Part shown: positions 6,889 to 14,870 of the stretch, in pieces
Position numbering within the stretch: the first letter of the stretch is position 1
How the letters are laid out: every line of letters starts with the position of its first letter
Assembly (NCBI GenBank): GCA_023258935.1
Contig: JAHFRG010000014.1
Coordinates: 1-20,046, forward strand
Source: Betaproteobacteria bacterium
GTDB taxonomy: Bacteria > Pseudomonadota > Gammaproteobacteria > Burkholderiales > JAHFRG01
Direction: 5' to 3'
DNA: 20,046 nt
Notes under the pieces: generated by a model
Database searches by the model: none
The model's input: only the letters and a program-made list of their open reading frames with translations
Told to the model about the DNA's origin: nothing
Translations under genes and position numbers: made by a program

Positions 6889-6918
6889 ATAGCGTTTCAA
6901 TGCAAAACGGTAACATTC

Positions 6919-8154
6919 ATGCGTTTCAGGTTTGTATTCCTCGTGTTATTCCTGACGGCCTGCTCGCCCAGTGTTTTGTACACCCCGCACAAGATTGACG
7001 TGCAGCAGGGCAACGTGGTGACCGAGAACATGCTGAGCAAGGTTAAACCTGGGATGACCAAATCCCAGGTGCGCTTTGCGCTTGGCACGCCGCTGGTTTC
7101 GGATCCGTTTCACGCCGACCGCTGGGATTACGTTTATCGCTTCAGAAAAGATGGCGAACTTACCGAGCACAGCAGACTCACTGTGCTATTTGAAGGCGAT
7201 AAGCTGAAGGCGGTGGAGGGAACTGTGCTTGCGCCGAGCGATAATGTGGCGGGCACGGCAACCCTCGCGCCGATAGCTGTTACCGCCTTAGCGCTGGCTC
7301 CGGAACAACCTCGTCCGGCTGAACCGCCCGCGCTGCTGGATCTGACGCAGGTGGAAAGCGTTCTTGGCGCCGCGCAGCCAACCCCACCGCCAACCCCGCC
7401 GCCTGCGGTGGAGGCGGCTAAGCCGATAACCGAACAAGTCCAGGCGGAACAACCCAAGAAGAGCTTAGGCGAGCGCTTCATGCGGTTGTTTGGCTTTGGC
7501 AAGAAGGACGAAACGCAGCAGGTGAAATTCGAAGAAAAACCTGGGGCGGCGGTGGCGGCTAAGCCGATAACCGAACAAGTCCAAGCGGAACAACCCAAGA
7601 AGAGCTTAGGCGAGCGCTTCATGCGATTGTTTGGCTTTGGCAAGGAGGACGAAACACAGCAGGTGAAATTCGAAGAAAAACCTGAGGCGCAATCCGAACC
7701 GCAGCAAGAGGAAGCTGAAGCTCCCACCAATACGGTGGTGACCGCTGATCGCGCCCCTCCGCCCAAGCGCAGCGTCGGCGAGCGCTTTACGCGCTTAATC
7801 GGTTTCAAGGAAAAAGAAGGCGATGATCCGGCGCCGCCCGTGACCACAGAGGTCAATACCACCGTTCCCAAAATCAGCAGCTTGTCCTTCATGAAGGTTA
7901 TGAAACAGATTCTGGGCCTTGATGATGACAAGGATAAAGAGAAAAAGGCTGCTGCTGATGACATAGAGCCGGGCGAAACTGTAAAAAGCAGCGGCACACA
8001 GGACAGCACGTGGCAGCGCTTTAAGCGCTTGATCGGTGTGGGCGGCGGGGAACAGGAACCGGCGTCCGCGCCAGTGAGTAAAGAAGAGCAGACTACGCAG
8101 GCGGGCAAGGACGCGAATTCTGGGGCAGCCAAGTCCGATGCGGCTAAACCTTAA
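6919..8154 (+). CDS. bamE: Outer membrane assembly lipoprotein BamE with long repeat-containing C-terminal tail
   Basis: The first part is a normal BamE (SmpA/OmlA), a small lipoprotein of the BAM complex that inserts beta-barrel proteins. It has a short signal peptide with lipobox LTAC (Cys15), then LYTPHKIDVQQGNVV, a VKPGMTKSQVRFALGTP segment, and the WDYVYRF strand. This ends near residue 110. The protein then continues to 411 residues, whereas BamE is usually about 110-180. The tail is rich in Pro, Glu, Lys and Ala and holds two near-identical 47-residue repeats (168-214 and 215-261). A motif close to GERFxRLxGF recurs at 182-194, 229-241, 285-296 and, more weakly, 363-374; a diverged FMKVMKQILGL lies at 324-334. 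I start at the ATG at 6919 because the signal peptide begins there; the frame is open further upstream, into fur. The BamE assignment is firm; the role of the tail is unknown. Confidence 0.9.
   Translation: MRFRFVFLVLFLTACSPSVLYTPHKIDVQQGNVVTENMLSKVKPGMTKSQVRFALGTPLVSDPFHADRWDYVYRFRKDGELTEHSRLTVLFEGDKLKAVEGTVLAPSDNVAGTATLAPIAVTALALAPEQPRPAEPPALLDLTQVESVLGAAQPTPPPTPPPAVEAAKPITEQVQAEQPKKSLGERFMRLFGFGKKDETQQVKFEEKPGAAVAAKPITEQVQAEQPKKSLGERFMRLFGFGKEDETQQVKFEEKPEAQSEPQQEEAEAPTNTVVTADRAPPPKRSVGERFTRLIGFKEKEGDDPAPPVTTEVNTTVPKISSLSFMKVMKQILGLDDDKDKEKKAAADDIEPGETVKSSGTQDSTWQRFKRLIGVGGGEQEPASAPVSKEEQTTQAGKDANSGAAKSDAAKP
7413..7689 (+). repeat. 141-bp in-frame tandem repeat inside bamE
   Basis: Two direct copies begin at 7413 and 7554 with a period of 141 bp (47 codons). 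Over the shared stretch I count four base differences, only one of which changes an amino acid (Lys to Glu after the FGFGK motif). The near identity points to a recent duplication, or to continued homogenisation by recombination. Confidence 0.9.
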
Positions 8155-8231
8155 GGTGTCCAGGCTGGAAAAAACAGAAGTTTTTAATAACATACGGGAG
8201 CCTCACAAGGTAACGCTGAACAACAATCATT

Positions 8232-9038
8232 ATGAACAAAGTTAATATTGCGATTGCCGGCAGTTCCGGCAGGATGGGCCGCGCGCTGGTTGAAGCGGTG
8301 CTGCAGGCGGAAGATTTGCGCCTGCATGCTGCGCTTGATATTTCAGGCAGTTCGTATCTGAAAAAAGATGCCGGAGAGCTTTGCGGCAGCCCGTGCCGGG
8401 TTTTAATCAGCGATGATGTGGAAGGCGCGCTCAAAGGCACTGACGTGTTCATAGATTTCACCCGGCCCGAAGGCACGCTGAAGCACTTGGAACTGTGCCG
8501 GAGCCGCGGCGTGAAAATGGTGATCGGCACAACCGGATTCACTCCGCAGCAGAAACAGAGACTCAGCGCAGCCGCAAAAGACATCGCCATCGTCTTCGCA
8601 CCTAACATGAGCGCCGGGGTGAATGTGGTGTTCAAGCTCCTGGAGACTGCGGCGAAGACACTGAACCAGGGCTATGACATCGAAATTATCGAAGCGCATC
8701 ACCGCCATAAAACCGATGCGCCTTCCGGCACTGCCTTGCGCATGGGAGAGGTCATTGCGAGTACCCAGGGTTGGAACCTCGCCCAATCCGCGGTATATGG
8801 CAGGCAGGGGGTAACCGGTGAGCGTTCCCCTTCCACCATCGGCTTTGCCTCGGTGCGCGGCGGCGACATCGTCGGCGACCACACCGTGCTGTTTGCAGGC
8901 AGCGGAGAACGCATCGAAATCACTCACAAGGCTACCAGCCGCGCCACGTTTGCCATGGGTGCTTTGCGCGCTGCGCGCTTTCTTAAAGACAAGAAAAACG
9001 GCCTGTTTGATATGCAAGACGTGCTTGGCCTTCGTTGA
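8232..9038 (+). CDS. dapB: 4-hydroxy-tetrahydrodipicolinate reductase
   Basis: This 268-residue enzyme reduces the dapA product with NAD(P)H on the way to diaminopimelate and lysine, and so feeds peptidoglycan synthesis. The nucleotide-binding motif GSSGRMG starts at residue 10. The catalytic signature EAHHRHKTDAPSGTA places the active-site His at 156 and Lys at 160, the expected spacing. The C-terminal GDHTVLFAG...ERIEITHKATSR region is also typical. The ATG at 8232 gives the standard MNKVNIAIAG opening, although the nearest purine-rich sequence (AAGG near 8207) is too distant to be an ideal ribosome binding site. It follows bamE by 77 bp with no terminator seen between, and may be co-transcribed. 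Confidence 0.96.
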   Translation: MNKVNIAIAGSSGRMGRALVEAVLQAEDLRLHAALDISGSSYLKKDAGELCGSPCRVLISDDVEGALKGTDVFIDFTRPEGTLKHLELCRSRGVKMVIGTTGFTPQQKQRLSAAAKDIAIVFAPNMSAGVNVVFKLLETAAKTLNQGYDIEIIEAHHRHKTDAPSGTALRMGEVIASTQGWNLAQSAVYGRQGVTGERSPSTIGFASVRGGDIVGDHTVLFAGSGERIEITHKATSRATFAMGALRAARFLKDKKNGLFDMQDVLGLR

Positions 9039-9063
9039 AGGCCAAGACCCTGCGATATGCAGG
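9024..9063 (+). other. Hairpin spanning the dapB stop codon
   Basis: CTTGGCCTTC (9024-9033) and GAAGGCCAAG (9037-9046) form a perfect 10-bp stem whose 3-nt loop runs into the dapB stop TGA (9036-9038). A smaller stem (CCTGC/GCAGG, 9049-9063) follows. There is no T tract, so it is not a standard intrinsic terminator; it may block 3' exonucleases or mark the transcript end. Confidence 0.55.
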
Positions 9064-9214
9064 ATGTAGGCACCGGCCCACGGCGCGCGAAGCGATGGGG
9101 CGGGGACGGGGCCAGACTGCCGCAAGAAGTGACTTTAATACGGAGTACCATTTGATGTCCTTCTTCTGCTCTTTCCAAACGTGTTGTGGCAGGGGCCTTC
9201 GCTAGCAATCTGCA

Positions 9215-9243
9215 TTGATAGCCAGTCTTCAAAAGAGTATAAT
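9215..9243 (+). promoter_or_regulatory. Strong predicted sigma-70 promoter of carA
   Basis: TTGATA at 9215-9220 (5 of 6) and a perfect TATAAT at 9238-9243 are separated by the ideal 17 bp. The inferred transcription start is near 9250, giving a leader of about 67 nt that begins just before the hairpin at 9257-9285. This is the best promoter match I found in the window. Confidence 0.75.
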
Positions 9244-9256
9244 TTTGTAGCTTCAG

Positions 9257-9285
9257 AGCGGGATGGGCGCAAAGCCCGTCCCGCT
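9257..9285 (+). promoter_or_regulatory. Leader hairpin of carA
   Basis: AGCGGGATGGGC (9257-9268) pairs with GCCCGTCCCGCT (9274-9285) over 12 bp with one G-U pair and a GCAAA loop. It would form the 5' end of the carA transcript. TTTGTATAT follows, not a full T run. Known carAB leaders in other proteobacteria are regulated by pyrimidines and arginine, so a control role is plausible but unproven. Confidence 0.6.
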
Positions 9286-9316
9286 TTGTATATCCACCTG
9301 CCGTAGGGAGTTTTTT

Positions 9317-10471
9317 GTGCCGCAACGGAAGCCTGCCATCCTTGCTCTCGCAGATGGCACTATTTTTCGCGGCACGGCGATAGGCTGCGACGGCGTCGCT
9401 GTGGGTGAAGTGGTATTCAATACCGCGATCACCGGCTATCAGGAAATCCTCACCGATCCTTCCTACTGCAAACAAATTATCACGCTGACTTACCCGCATA
9501 TCGGCAATACCGGGGTTAATCCCGAAGATACCGAGTCGCAACGCGTGTTTGCCAGCGGCCTGGTGATCCGCGATCTGCCGCCGGCCTCCAGCAGCTGGCG
9601 TGAAGCGCAAACTCTTCCCGAGTATCTCAACAGCCAGGGCGTGGTAGCTATTGCGGGGATAGATACGCGCAAGCTCACCCGCATCTTGCGCGAAAGAGGA
9701 GCGCAAAACGGCTGCATCATGGCGGGCAAGGTTGACGAACAGGAGGCACTCAAGCAGGCGCGCGCTTTTCCGGGCCTTGCCGGAATGGATCTTGCCAAGG
9801 TGGTAAGCTGCAAGCGGCCATTTGCCTGGAATGAAGGCGAATGGACTCGCGGCCAGGGCTACAGCAAGTTGCAAGCGCCGAAGTATCATGTCGCCGCCTA
9901 TGATTATGGCATCAAGAAAAACATATTGAGAAAACTGGCTGGGCGCGGCTGCAGCGTCACGGTGCTTCCGGCGCAGACCAGCGCCCGCGATGCTTTGGCG
10001 ATAAAGCCGGACGGGATTTTTCTTTCCAATGGGCCAGGCGATCCCGAGCCTTGCGATTACGCTATCAAAGCTATCAGGGAATTCCTCGACACCGGCATTC
10101 CCATTTTCGGTATCTGCCTTGGTCACCAGTTGCTGGCGCTCGCGAGCGGGGCGAAGACGGTGAAAATGAAATTCGGTCATCACGGGGCGAACCATCCGGT
10201 GCTGGATGTGGACAGCGGGCACGTCATGATTACCAGCCAAAACCACGGCTTCACGGTGGATGCAGCGACCTTGCCGCCAAATCTGCGCGTCACGCATCTA
10301 TCGTTGTTTGACGGCAGCCTGCAGGGACTTGTGCGCACCGACAAGCCGGCTTTCTGCTTCCAGGGGCATCCCGAGGCGAGTCCAGGGCCGCACGACGTGG
10401 ATCCCTTATTTGATCGTTTCATTAAGTTGATGCAACAGAAAAAAGATGAAACCGCAGATGAACGCATATAA
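9317..10471 (+). CDS. carA: Carbamoyl-phosphate synthase small (glutaminase) subunit
   Basis: The 384-residue subunit hydrolyses glutamine and channels ammonia to CarB for carbamoyl phosphate, the precursor of pyrimidines and arginine. The N-terminal CarA domain has GEVVFNTAITGYQEILTDP. The class I amidotransferase triad is complete: nucleophile C267 in GICLGHQ, and H351/E353 in GHPEASPGPHD. The frame is open to an ATG at 9263, but that codon lies inside the leader hairpin. The GTG at 9317 has an excellent AGGGAG at 9305-9310 with a 6-nt gap and gives the usual N-terminus. The last residues (about KDETADERI) are encoded by the left arm of an inverted repeat at 10449-10530, so the natural C-terminus has probably been altered by that insertion. 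Confidence 0.95.
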   Translation: MPQRKPAILALADGTIFRGTAIGCDGVAVGEVVFNTAITGYQEILTDPSYCKQIITLTYPHIGNTGVNPEDTESQRVFASGLVIRDLPPASSSWREAQTLPEYLNSQGVVAIAGIDTRKLTRILRERGAQNGCIMAGKVDEQEALKQARAFPGLAGMDLAKVVSCKRPFAWNEGEWTRGQGYSKLQAPKYHVAAYDYGIKKNILRKLAGRGCSVTVLPAQTSARDALAIKPDGIFLSNGPGDPEPCDYAIKAIREFLDTGIPIFGICLGHQLLALASGAKTVKMKFGHHGANHPVLDVDSGHVMITSQNHGFTVDAATLPPNLRVTHLSLFDGSLQGLVRTDKPAFCFQGHPEASPGPHDVDPLFDRFIKLMQQKKDETADERI

Positions 10472-10530
10472 ACGTAGATTGATAGCCGTTCATTTCGATA
10501 TCGGCGCTCATCGGCGTTTATCGGCGGTTT
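10449..10530. repeat. Inverted repeat between carA and carB
   Basis: A 26-bp left arm (10449-10474, opening AAACCGCAGATGAACGC) matches the reverse complement of the right arm (10505-10530) at 20 of 26 positions, with a 30-bp centre. The left arm contains the end of carA including its stop codon, and the right arm ends 6 nt before the carB ATG. It looks like a small intergenic palindromic element of the kind with GCAGATGAACGC units. Confidence 0.7.
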
Positions 10531-10536
10531 AAAAAA

Positions 10537-13500
10537 ATGCCGAAAAGAACCGACATCAAAAGCATCCTGATCATCGGCGCCGGCCCCATCATCATCGGCC
10601 AGGCATGCGAGTTCGATTATTCCGGTGCGCAGGCGTGCAAGGCGTTGAGGGAAGAAGGCTACCGCGTGATTCTGGTGAATTCCAATCCTGCGACCATCAT
10701 GACTGACCCGGAAATGGCCGATGCCACTTATATCGAGCCCATCAACTGGCAGATGCTGGAAAAAATAATCGCCATCGAACGCCCCGATGCGCTGTTGCCT
10801 ACCATGGGCGGGCAGACGGCGTTGAACTGTGCACTCGATCTTGCCAGGCAAGGGGTGCTGGAAAAATACGATGTGGAAATGATCGGCGCTTCGCGCGAAG
10901 CCATAGACAAGGCGGAAGACCGGGAGAAATTCAAGCTCGCCATGACCAAAATCGGGCTCGCCTCGCCGCGGTCTGCTATCGCCCACAGCGTGGAGGAAGC
11001 GCTACAGGTGCAGGCGATGGTGGGGTTTCCGACGGTGATTCGTCCATCATTCACGCTGGGCGGGACGGGTGGAGGCATTGCCTACAACCGCGAGGAATTC
11101 CTCGCTATTTGCGAGCGCGGCCTGGGAGCGTCTCCCACCAAGGAGCTGCTGGTCGAGGAATCGGTGATCGGCTGGAAAGAGTTTGAGATGGAAGTGGTGC
11201 GCGATAGGAAAGACAATTGCATCATCGTTTGCTCCATCGAGAACCTCGACCCGATGGGCGTGCATACCGGAGATTCGATTACCGTAGCGCCCGCGCAGAC
11301 GCTCACCGACAAGGAATACCAGATCATGCGCGACGCCTCGATCAAGGTGCTGCGCGAAATCGGGGTGGATACCGGCGGCTCCAACGTGCAGTTCGCCGTC
11401 AACCCGAAGGACGGGCGCATGCTGATTATCGAAATGAACCCGCGGGTGTCGCGCTCTTCCGCGTTGGCGTCGAAAGCCACCGGCTTTCCCATAGCCAAAG
11501 TGGCGGCCAAGCTGGCGGTGGGCTATACCCTTGATGAACTGAAAAATGAAATTACAGGCGGCGCGACGCCGGCATCTTTCGAGCCGACCATTGATTACGT
11601 GGTCACCAAGGTGCCACGCTTTGCCTTTGAAAAATTTCCCCAAGTCAACGACCGGCTGACCACGCAGATGAAATCGGTGGGCGAAGTGATGGCGATCGGC
11701 CGCACTTTCCAGGAATCGCTGCAAAAAGCGCTGCGCGGATTGGAAACCGGAAGCGACGGACTCGACGAAAAAACCGCCGACCGCGATGTGATTGAAAACG
11801 AGCTGGGCGATGTCGGGCCGGAGCGCATCTGGTATGTCGCGGACGCGTTCCGTTGCGGCATGCGCGTGATTGAGGTGCATGAGCTGACGAGCATTGATCC
11901 CTGGTTCCTTGCCCAGATCGAAGACCTGGTGAGAAAGGAACAGGCACTTAAAGGTAAAAAACTGGACGCATTGAGCGCAGATGAATTACGAGATCTGAAA
12001 CGCAGCGGATTTTCAGACGCGCGGCTATCCAAATTGCTGAACACGACAGAAGCTGCCGTGAGGCGGAAGCGCTGGCAGCTTGCAGTGCACCCGGTATACA
12101 AACGTGTGGATACCTGCGCAGCCGAATTCGCTACCCATACCGCCTACATGTATTCGACCTACGAGGAAGAATGCGAGGCGAGGCCCACCCAAAAACGCAA
12201 AATCATCGTGCTGGGTGGCGGGCCGAACCGCATCGCCCAGGGAATCGAATTTGATTACTGCTGCGTGCACGCGGCGCTCGCGCTGCGCGAAGACGGCTTT
12301 GAAACAATCATGGTGAACTGCAACCCGGAAACCGTTTCCACTGATTATGATACTTCCGACCGCCTTTATTTCGAGCCGCTCACGCTTGAGGATGTGCTGG
12401 AAATAGTGCATGTCGAAAAGCCGGAAGGAGTGATTGTGCAATACGGCGGGCAGACGCCGCTGAAACTTGCACGGGACCTGGAAGCTAACCATGTTCCCAT
12501 CATTGGCACCAGTCCGGACATGATCGATTGCGCAGAAGACCGCGAACGCTTCCAAAAAATGCTAAACGAGCTCAATCTCAAACAGGCGCCCAACCGCACC
12601 GCGCGTGCGCCGCAGGAAGCGCTACGCCTTGCCGAAGAAATCGGCTATCCGCTGGTGGTGCGGCCTTCCTATGTGCTCGGCGGGCGCGCCATGGAAATCG
12701 TGCACCGGCGGGAGGACCTTGAGCGCTATATGCGCGAAGCGGTGAAGGTTTCCAATGCATCGCCGGTGCTGCTGGATCGCTTTCTCAACGACGCCATCGA
12801 GGTGGATGTTGACGCCGTGTGCGACGGCAAGCAGGTGCTTATCGGCGGCATCATGGAGCACATCGAGCAGGCTGGAGTGCACTCAGGCGATGCGGCATGC
12901 TCGCTGCCGCCGTTCAGCCTGAACAAGGAAATCCAGGAAGAACTGCGCCGCCAGACGGCAGTGCTGGCGCACGCGCTCAAAGTGGTTGGGCTGATGAATG
13001 TGCAGTTCGCCATCCAGGGCGAGACCGTTTATGTGCTTGAAGTCAACCCGCGCGCATCGCGCACCGTGCCCTATGTTTCCAAGGCCACCGGGTTGCCGCT
13101 CGCCAAAATCGCGGCGCGCTGCATGGTCGGGCGTACCCTTAAGCAGCAAGGAATGGAGCGGGAGGTGCTGCCACCGTACTTCTGCGTCAAGGAAGCGGTG
13201 TTTCCGTTCATCAAGTTCCCGGGCGCCGACACCATCCTCGGCCCGGAAATGAAATCCACCGGCGAAGTCATGGGCGTGGGCGCAACTTTCCCCGAGGCGT
13301 TTGTGAAATCGCAAATAGCGGCAGGCGAAAAACTGCCGACTTCGGGCAAGGTGTTCATGAGCGTGCGCAATGCCGACAAGCCGCGCACCGTGGAAATTGC
13401 AAAGACTCTGCAATCGCTCGGATTCAGCCTGGTGGCGACGCGCGGCACCGCGGCTGTGCTCGCCGCTGCAGGCATCGCGGTTACGCCGGTCAACAAGGTC

Positions 13501-13749
13501 GCCGAAGGCCGGCCGCATATTGTGGACATGATCAAGAACGGCGAAATAGACCTCATCATCAATACGGTGGAGGACATGCGCGCGGTGCATGACTCATATT
13601 CGATCCGCCGCGCCGCATTGCAGCGCAGAGTCATTTATTACACCACCCTCGCCGGTGCGCGTGCGGCATGCGCCGGGATTGCGAACATGCGGGAATTGCG
13701 CCCCTACGACCTGCAGGGCCTGCACCGGAGCCTCTCTGCGCGGCAATAG
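10537..13749 (+). CDS. carB: Carbamoyl-phosphate synthase large subunit
   Basis: A 1070-residue enzyme, the usual CarB length, that makes carbamoyl phosphate from bicarbonate, ammonia supplied by CarA, and two ATP. The two homologous ATP-grasp halves are both visible, opening with ILIIGAGPIIIGQACEFDYSG near the N-terminus and IIVLGGGPNRIAQGIEFDYC at about residue 554. Each is followed by NCNPET or NSNPAT and GGQT motifs. The FTLGGTGGGIAYN and YVLGGRAMEIV loops and the two NPR(A/V)SRS/T metal-binding segments are intact. The C-terminal 130 residues form the allosteric domain (GKVFMSVRNADKP, TRGTAAVLAAAGI), where UMP and ornithine bind in relatives. The start codon follows an A7 run, and no Shine-Dalgarno sequence is visible because the repeat right arm occupies the site. 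It is in an operon with carA. Confidence 0.97.
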   Translation: MPKRTDIKSILIIGAGPIIIGQACEFDYSGAQACKALREEGYRVILVNSNPATIMTDPEMADATYIEPINWQMLEKIIAIERPDALLPTMGGQTALNCALDLARQGVLEKYDVEMIGASREAIDKAEDREKFKLAMTKIGLASPRSAIAHSVEEALQVQAMVGFPTVIRPSFTLGGTGGGIAYNREEFLAICERGLGASPTKELLVEESVIGWKEFEMEVVRDRKDNCIIVCSIENLDPMGVHTGDSITVAPAQTLTDKEYQIMRDASIKVLREIGVDTGGSNVQFAVNPKDGRMLIIEMNPRVSRSSALASKATGFPIAKVAAKLAVGYTLDELKNEITGGATPASFEPTIDYVVTKVPRFAFEKFPQVNDRLTTQMKSVGEVMAIGRTFQESLQKALRGLETGSDGLDEKTADRDVIENELGDVGPERIWYVADAFRCGMRVIEVHELTSIDPWFLAQIEDLVRKEQALKGKKLDALSADELRDLKRSGFSDARLSKLLNTTEAAVRRKRWQLAVHPVYKRVDTCAAEFATHTAYMYSTYEEECEARPTQKRKIIVLGGGPNRIAQGIEFDYCCVHAALALREDGFETIMVNCNPETVSTDYDTSDRLYFEPLTLEDVLEIVHVEKPEGVIVQYGGQTPLKLARDLEANHVPIIGTSPDMIDCAEDRERFQKMLNELNLKQAPNRTARAPQEALRLAEEIGYPLVVRPSYVLGGRAMEIVHRREDLERYMREAVKVSNASPVLLDRFLNDAIEVDVDAVCDGKQVLIGGIMEHIEQAGVHSGDAACSLPPFSLNKEIQEELRRQTAVLAHALKVVGLMNVQFAIQGETVYVLEVNPRASRTVPYVSKATGLPLAKIAARCMVGRTLKQQGMEREVLPPYFCVKEAVFPFIKFPGADTILGPEMKSTGEVMGVGATFPEAFVKSQIAAGEKLPTSGKVFMSVRNADKPRTVEIAKTLQSLGFSLVATRGTAAVLAAAGIAVTPVNKVAEGRPHIVDMIKNGEIDLIINTVEDMRAVHDSYSIRRAALQRRVIYYTTLAGARAACAGIANMRELRPYDLQGLHRSLSARQ

Positions 13750-13792
13750 TTTGCTCGCAACGCAGCTCACGAAGGAATTAATCAGAGGTTCC
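13750..13792 (+). repeat. Solo right end of the 312-835 element, upstream of greA
   Basis: This segment starts at the base after the carB stop codon. It aligns without gaps to the right end of the first element (793-835) at 34 of 43 positions, including the core TTAATCAGAGGTTCC. No matching left end is seen nearby, so it is a solo end or the scar of an element. It lies 84 bp before greA, in the same orientation. Confidence 0.7.
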
Positions 13793-13875
13793 CAATTTAT
13801 TTTTTCTGACGATACCGATATAAAATGCGTAATATGCACTCCTGATGCGGCACTTGCAAAACTAGGGACAGCATA

Positions 13876-14352
13876 ATGAGTAAAATTCCATTGACTGTGA
13901 ACGGAGCGGAACAGTTGCGCAGTGAATTGCAGCAGCTCAAGACCGTGCAGCGGCCGGCGGTGATTGCCGCGCTCGCCGAGGCGCGTACCCATGGGGACCT
14001 TGCCGAAAACGCCGAGTATCATGCCGCCAAGGAACGGCAAAGCTTTATCGAAGGGCGCATAGCCGAGCTGGAAGCAAAGCTCTCCAACGCCCAGATCATT
14101 AATCCGGCGCTCCTCGACGCCGATGGCTGTGCGGTCTTCGGCGCCACGGTGGAACTTGAAGACATGGAAAGTGGGGATACCTTCACTTATCAGATCGTTG
14201 GTGACGACGAAGCGGACATCAAGCAGGGGAAAATTTCCATCAGTTCGCCCATTGCCCGGGCCCTGATCGGCAAATATCCCGGCGACGTCGCTGCCGTTCA
14301 GGCGCCCAGCGGAACGCGCGAGTATGAAATTTTGGATGTAAAATATATATAA
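13876..14352 (+). CDS. greA: Transcription elongation factor GreA
   Basis: This 158-residue factor enters the RNA polymerase secondary channel and promotes cleavage of backtracked transcripts. The N-terminal coiled coil carries the acidic tip HGDLAENAEYHAAK with the catalytic D41 and E44, and the C-terminal FKBP-like domain has the typical GATVELEDMESGD and SPIARALIGKYPGD segments. The ATG at 13876 has AGGGA at 13864-13868, 7 nt away. A TATAAA box at 13819-13824 could give a separate promoter with only a weak -35, so greA may also be read from carAB. The stop overlaps the start of the following membrane protein gene (TAATG). Confidence 0.96.
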   Translation: MSKIPLTVNGAEQLRSELQQLKTVQRPAVIAALAEARTHGDLAENAEYHAAKERQSFIEGRIAELEAKLSNAQIINPALLDADGCAVFGATVELEDMESGDTFTYQIVGDDEADIKQGKISISSPIARALIGKYPGDVAAVQAPSGTREYEILDVKYI

Positions 14353-14822
14353 TGGGTTATATGGAAGAAATTGCTGACAGCCTGCACTGGATTGCAGTGA
14401 CCTTGTGGGTCGGCGCGTTGTGGGCGATTGGGTATATCGCCGCGCCGCTTCTCTTTGTCACGCTCGAAGACCGCGCCCTGGCCATTTCGCTTGCGGGTAA
14501 AATGTTTGCCGTGGTGGCCTACATCGGAATGGGTTGCGGGACTTATCTCCTGTTGTTTCGCGTGATCAGACAAGGCGTCATTTCATTCAGGCAGTCTTTT
14601 TTCTGGATTGTGTTGGTAATGTTGCTGTTAACGCTGCTGGGTCATTTCGGAGCAGAGCCGTTACTGGAAGCCGTGAAACATCTGACGCTGCCCAGGGCGG
14701 TCGTGGAAGGCATATTGCAGGAACGTTTTGCCGCTTGGCACGGCGTTTACAGCGCGCTTTACGTGGTGCAAAGTGTGCTTGGTTTGGTGCTGGTGGTGCA
14801 GCAGCAAACCGCCGCTCCTTAA
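14352..14822 (+). CDS. DUF4149 (TMEM205-like) membrane protein
   Basis: A 156-residue inner-membrane protein with four predicted membrane segments, at about residues 11-36, 51-70, 82-100 and 130-149. The opening LHWIAVTLWVGALWAIGYIAAPLLF, spanning the first segment, and the later ERFAAWHGVYSALY fit the DUF4149/TMEM205 family, which is commonly found just after greA in Betaproteobacteria. No enzymatic motif is present and the function is unknown. The ATG at 14352 overlaps the greA stop by one base, which suggests translational coupling; an ATG at 14361 is a possible alternative. Confidence 0.8.
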   Translation: MGYMEEIADSLHWIAVTLWVGALWAIGYIAAPLLFVTLEDRALAISLAGKMFAVVAYIGMGCGTYLLLFRVIRQGVISFRQSFFWIVLVMLLLTLLGHFGAEPLLEAVKHLTLPRAVVEGILQERFAAWHGVYSALYVVQSVLGLVLVVQQQTAAP

Positions 14823-14870
14823 GGTTTATCTGCTGGCGGGGACGCGCCTTTGAGGGGTCTCCGCGCCCTC

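Noticed and set aside
6868..6900. Possible Fur box in the fur-bamE divergent region
   Set aside because: Only scattered GATAA-like and ATTATT pieces are present; no 19-bp palindrome of adequate match.
6694..6918. Extension of the bamE frame upstream of 6919
   Set aside because: It overlaps fur on the other strand, and the lipoprotein signal peptide clearly begins at the ATG at 6919.
7134..8132. A 332-residue minus-strand frame opposite bamE
   Set aside because: Antisense shadow of the repeat-rich BamE tail; its internal repeats mirror those of bamE and it is rich in Ser, Cys and Gly with no domain.
8924..10297. A 457-residue minus-strand frame opposite dapB and carA
   Set aside because: It lies antisense to well-identified genes, has no recognisable motifs, and follows from G+C-rich codon usage on the coding strand.
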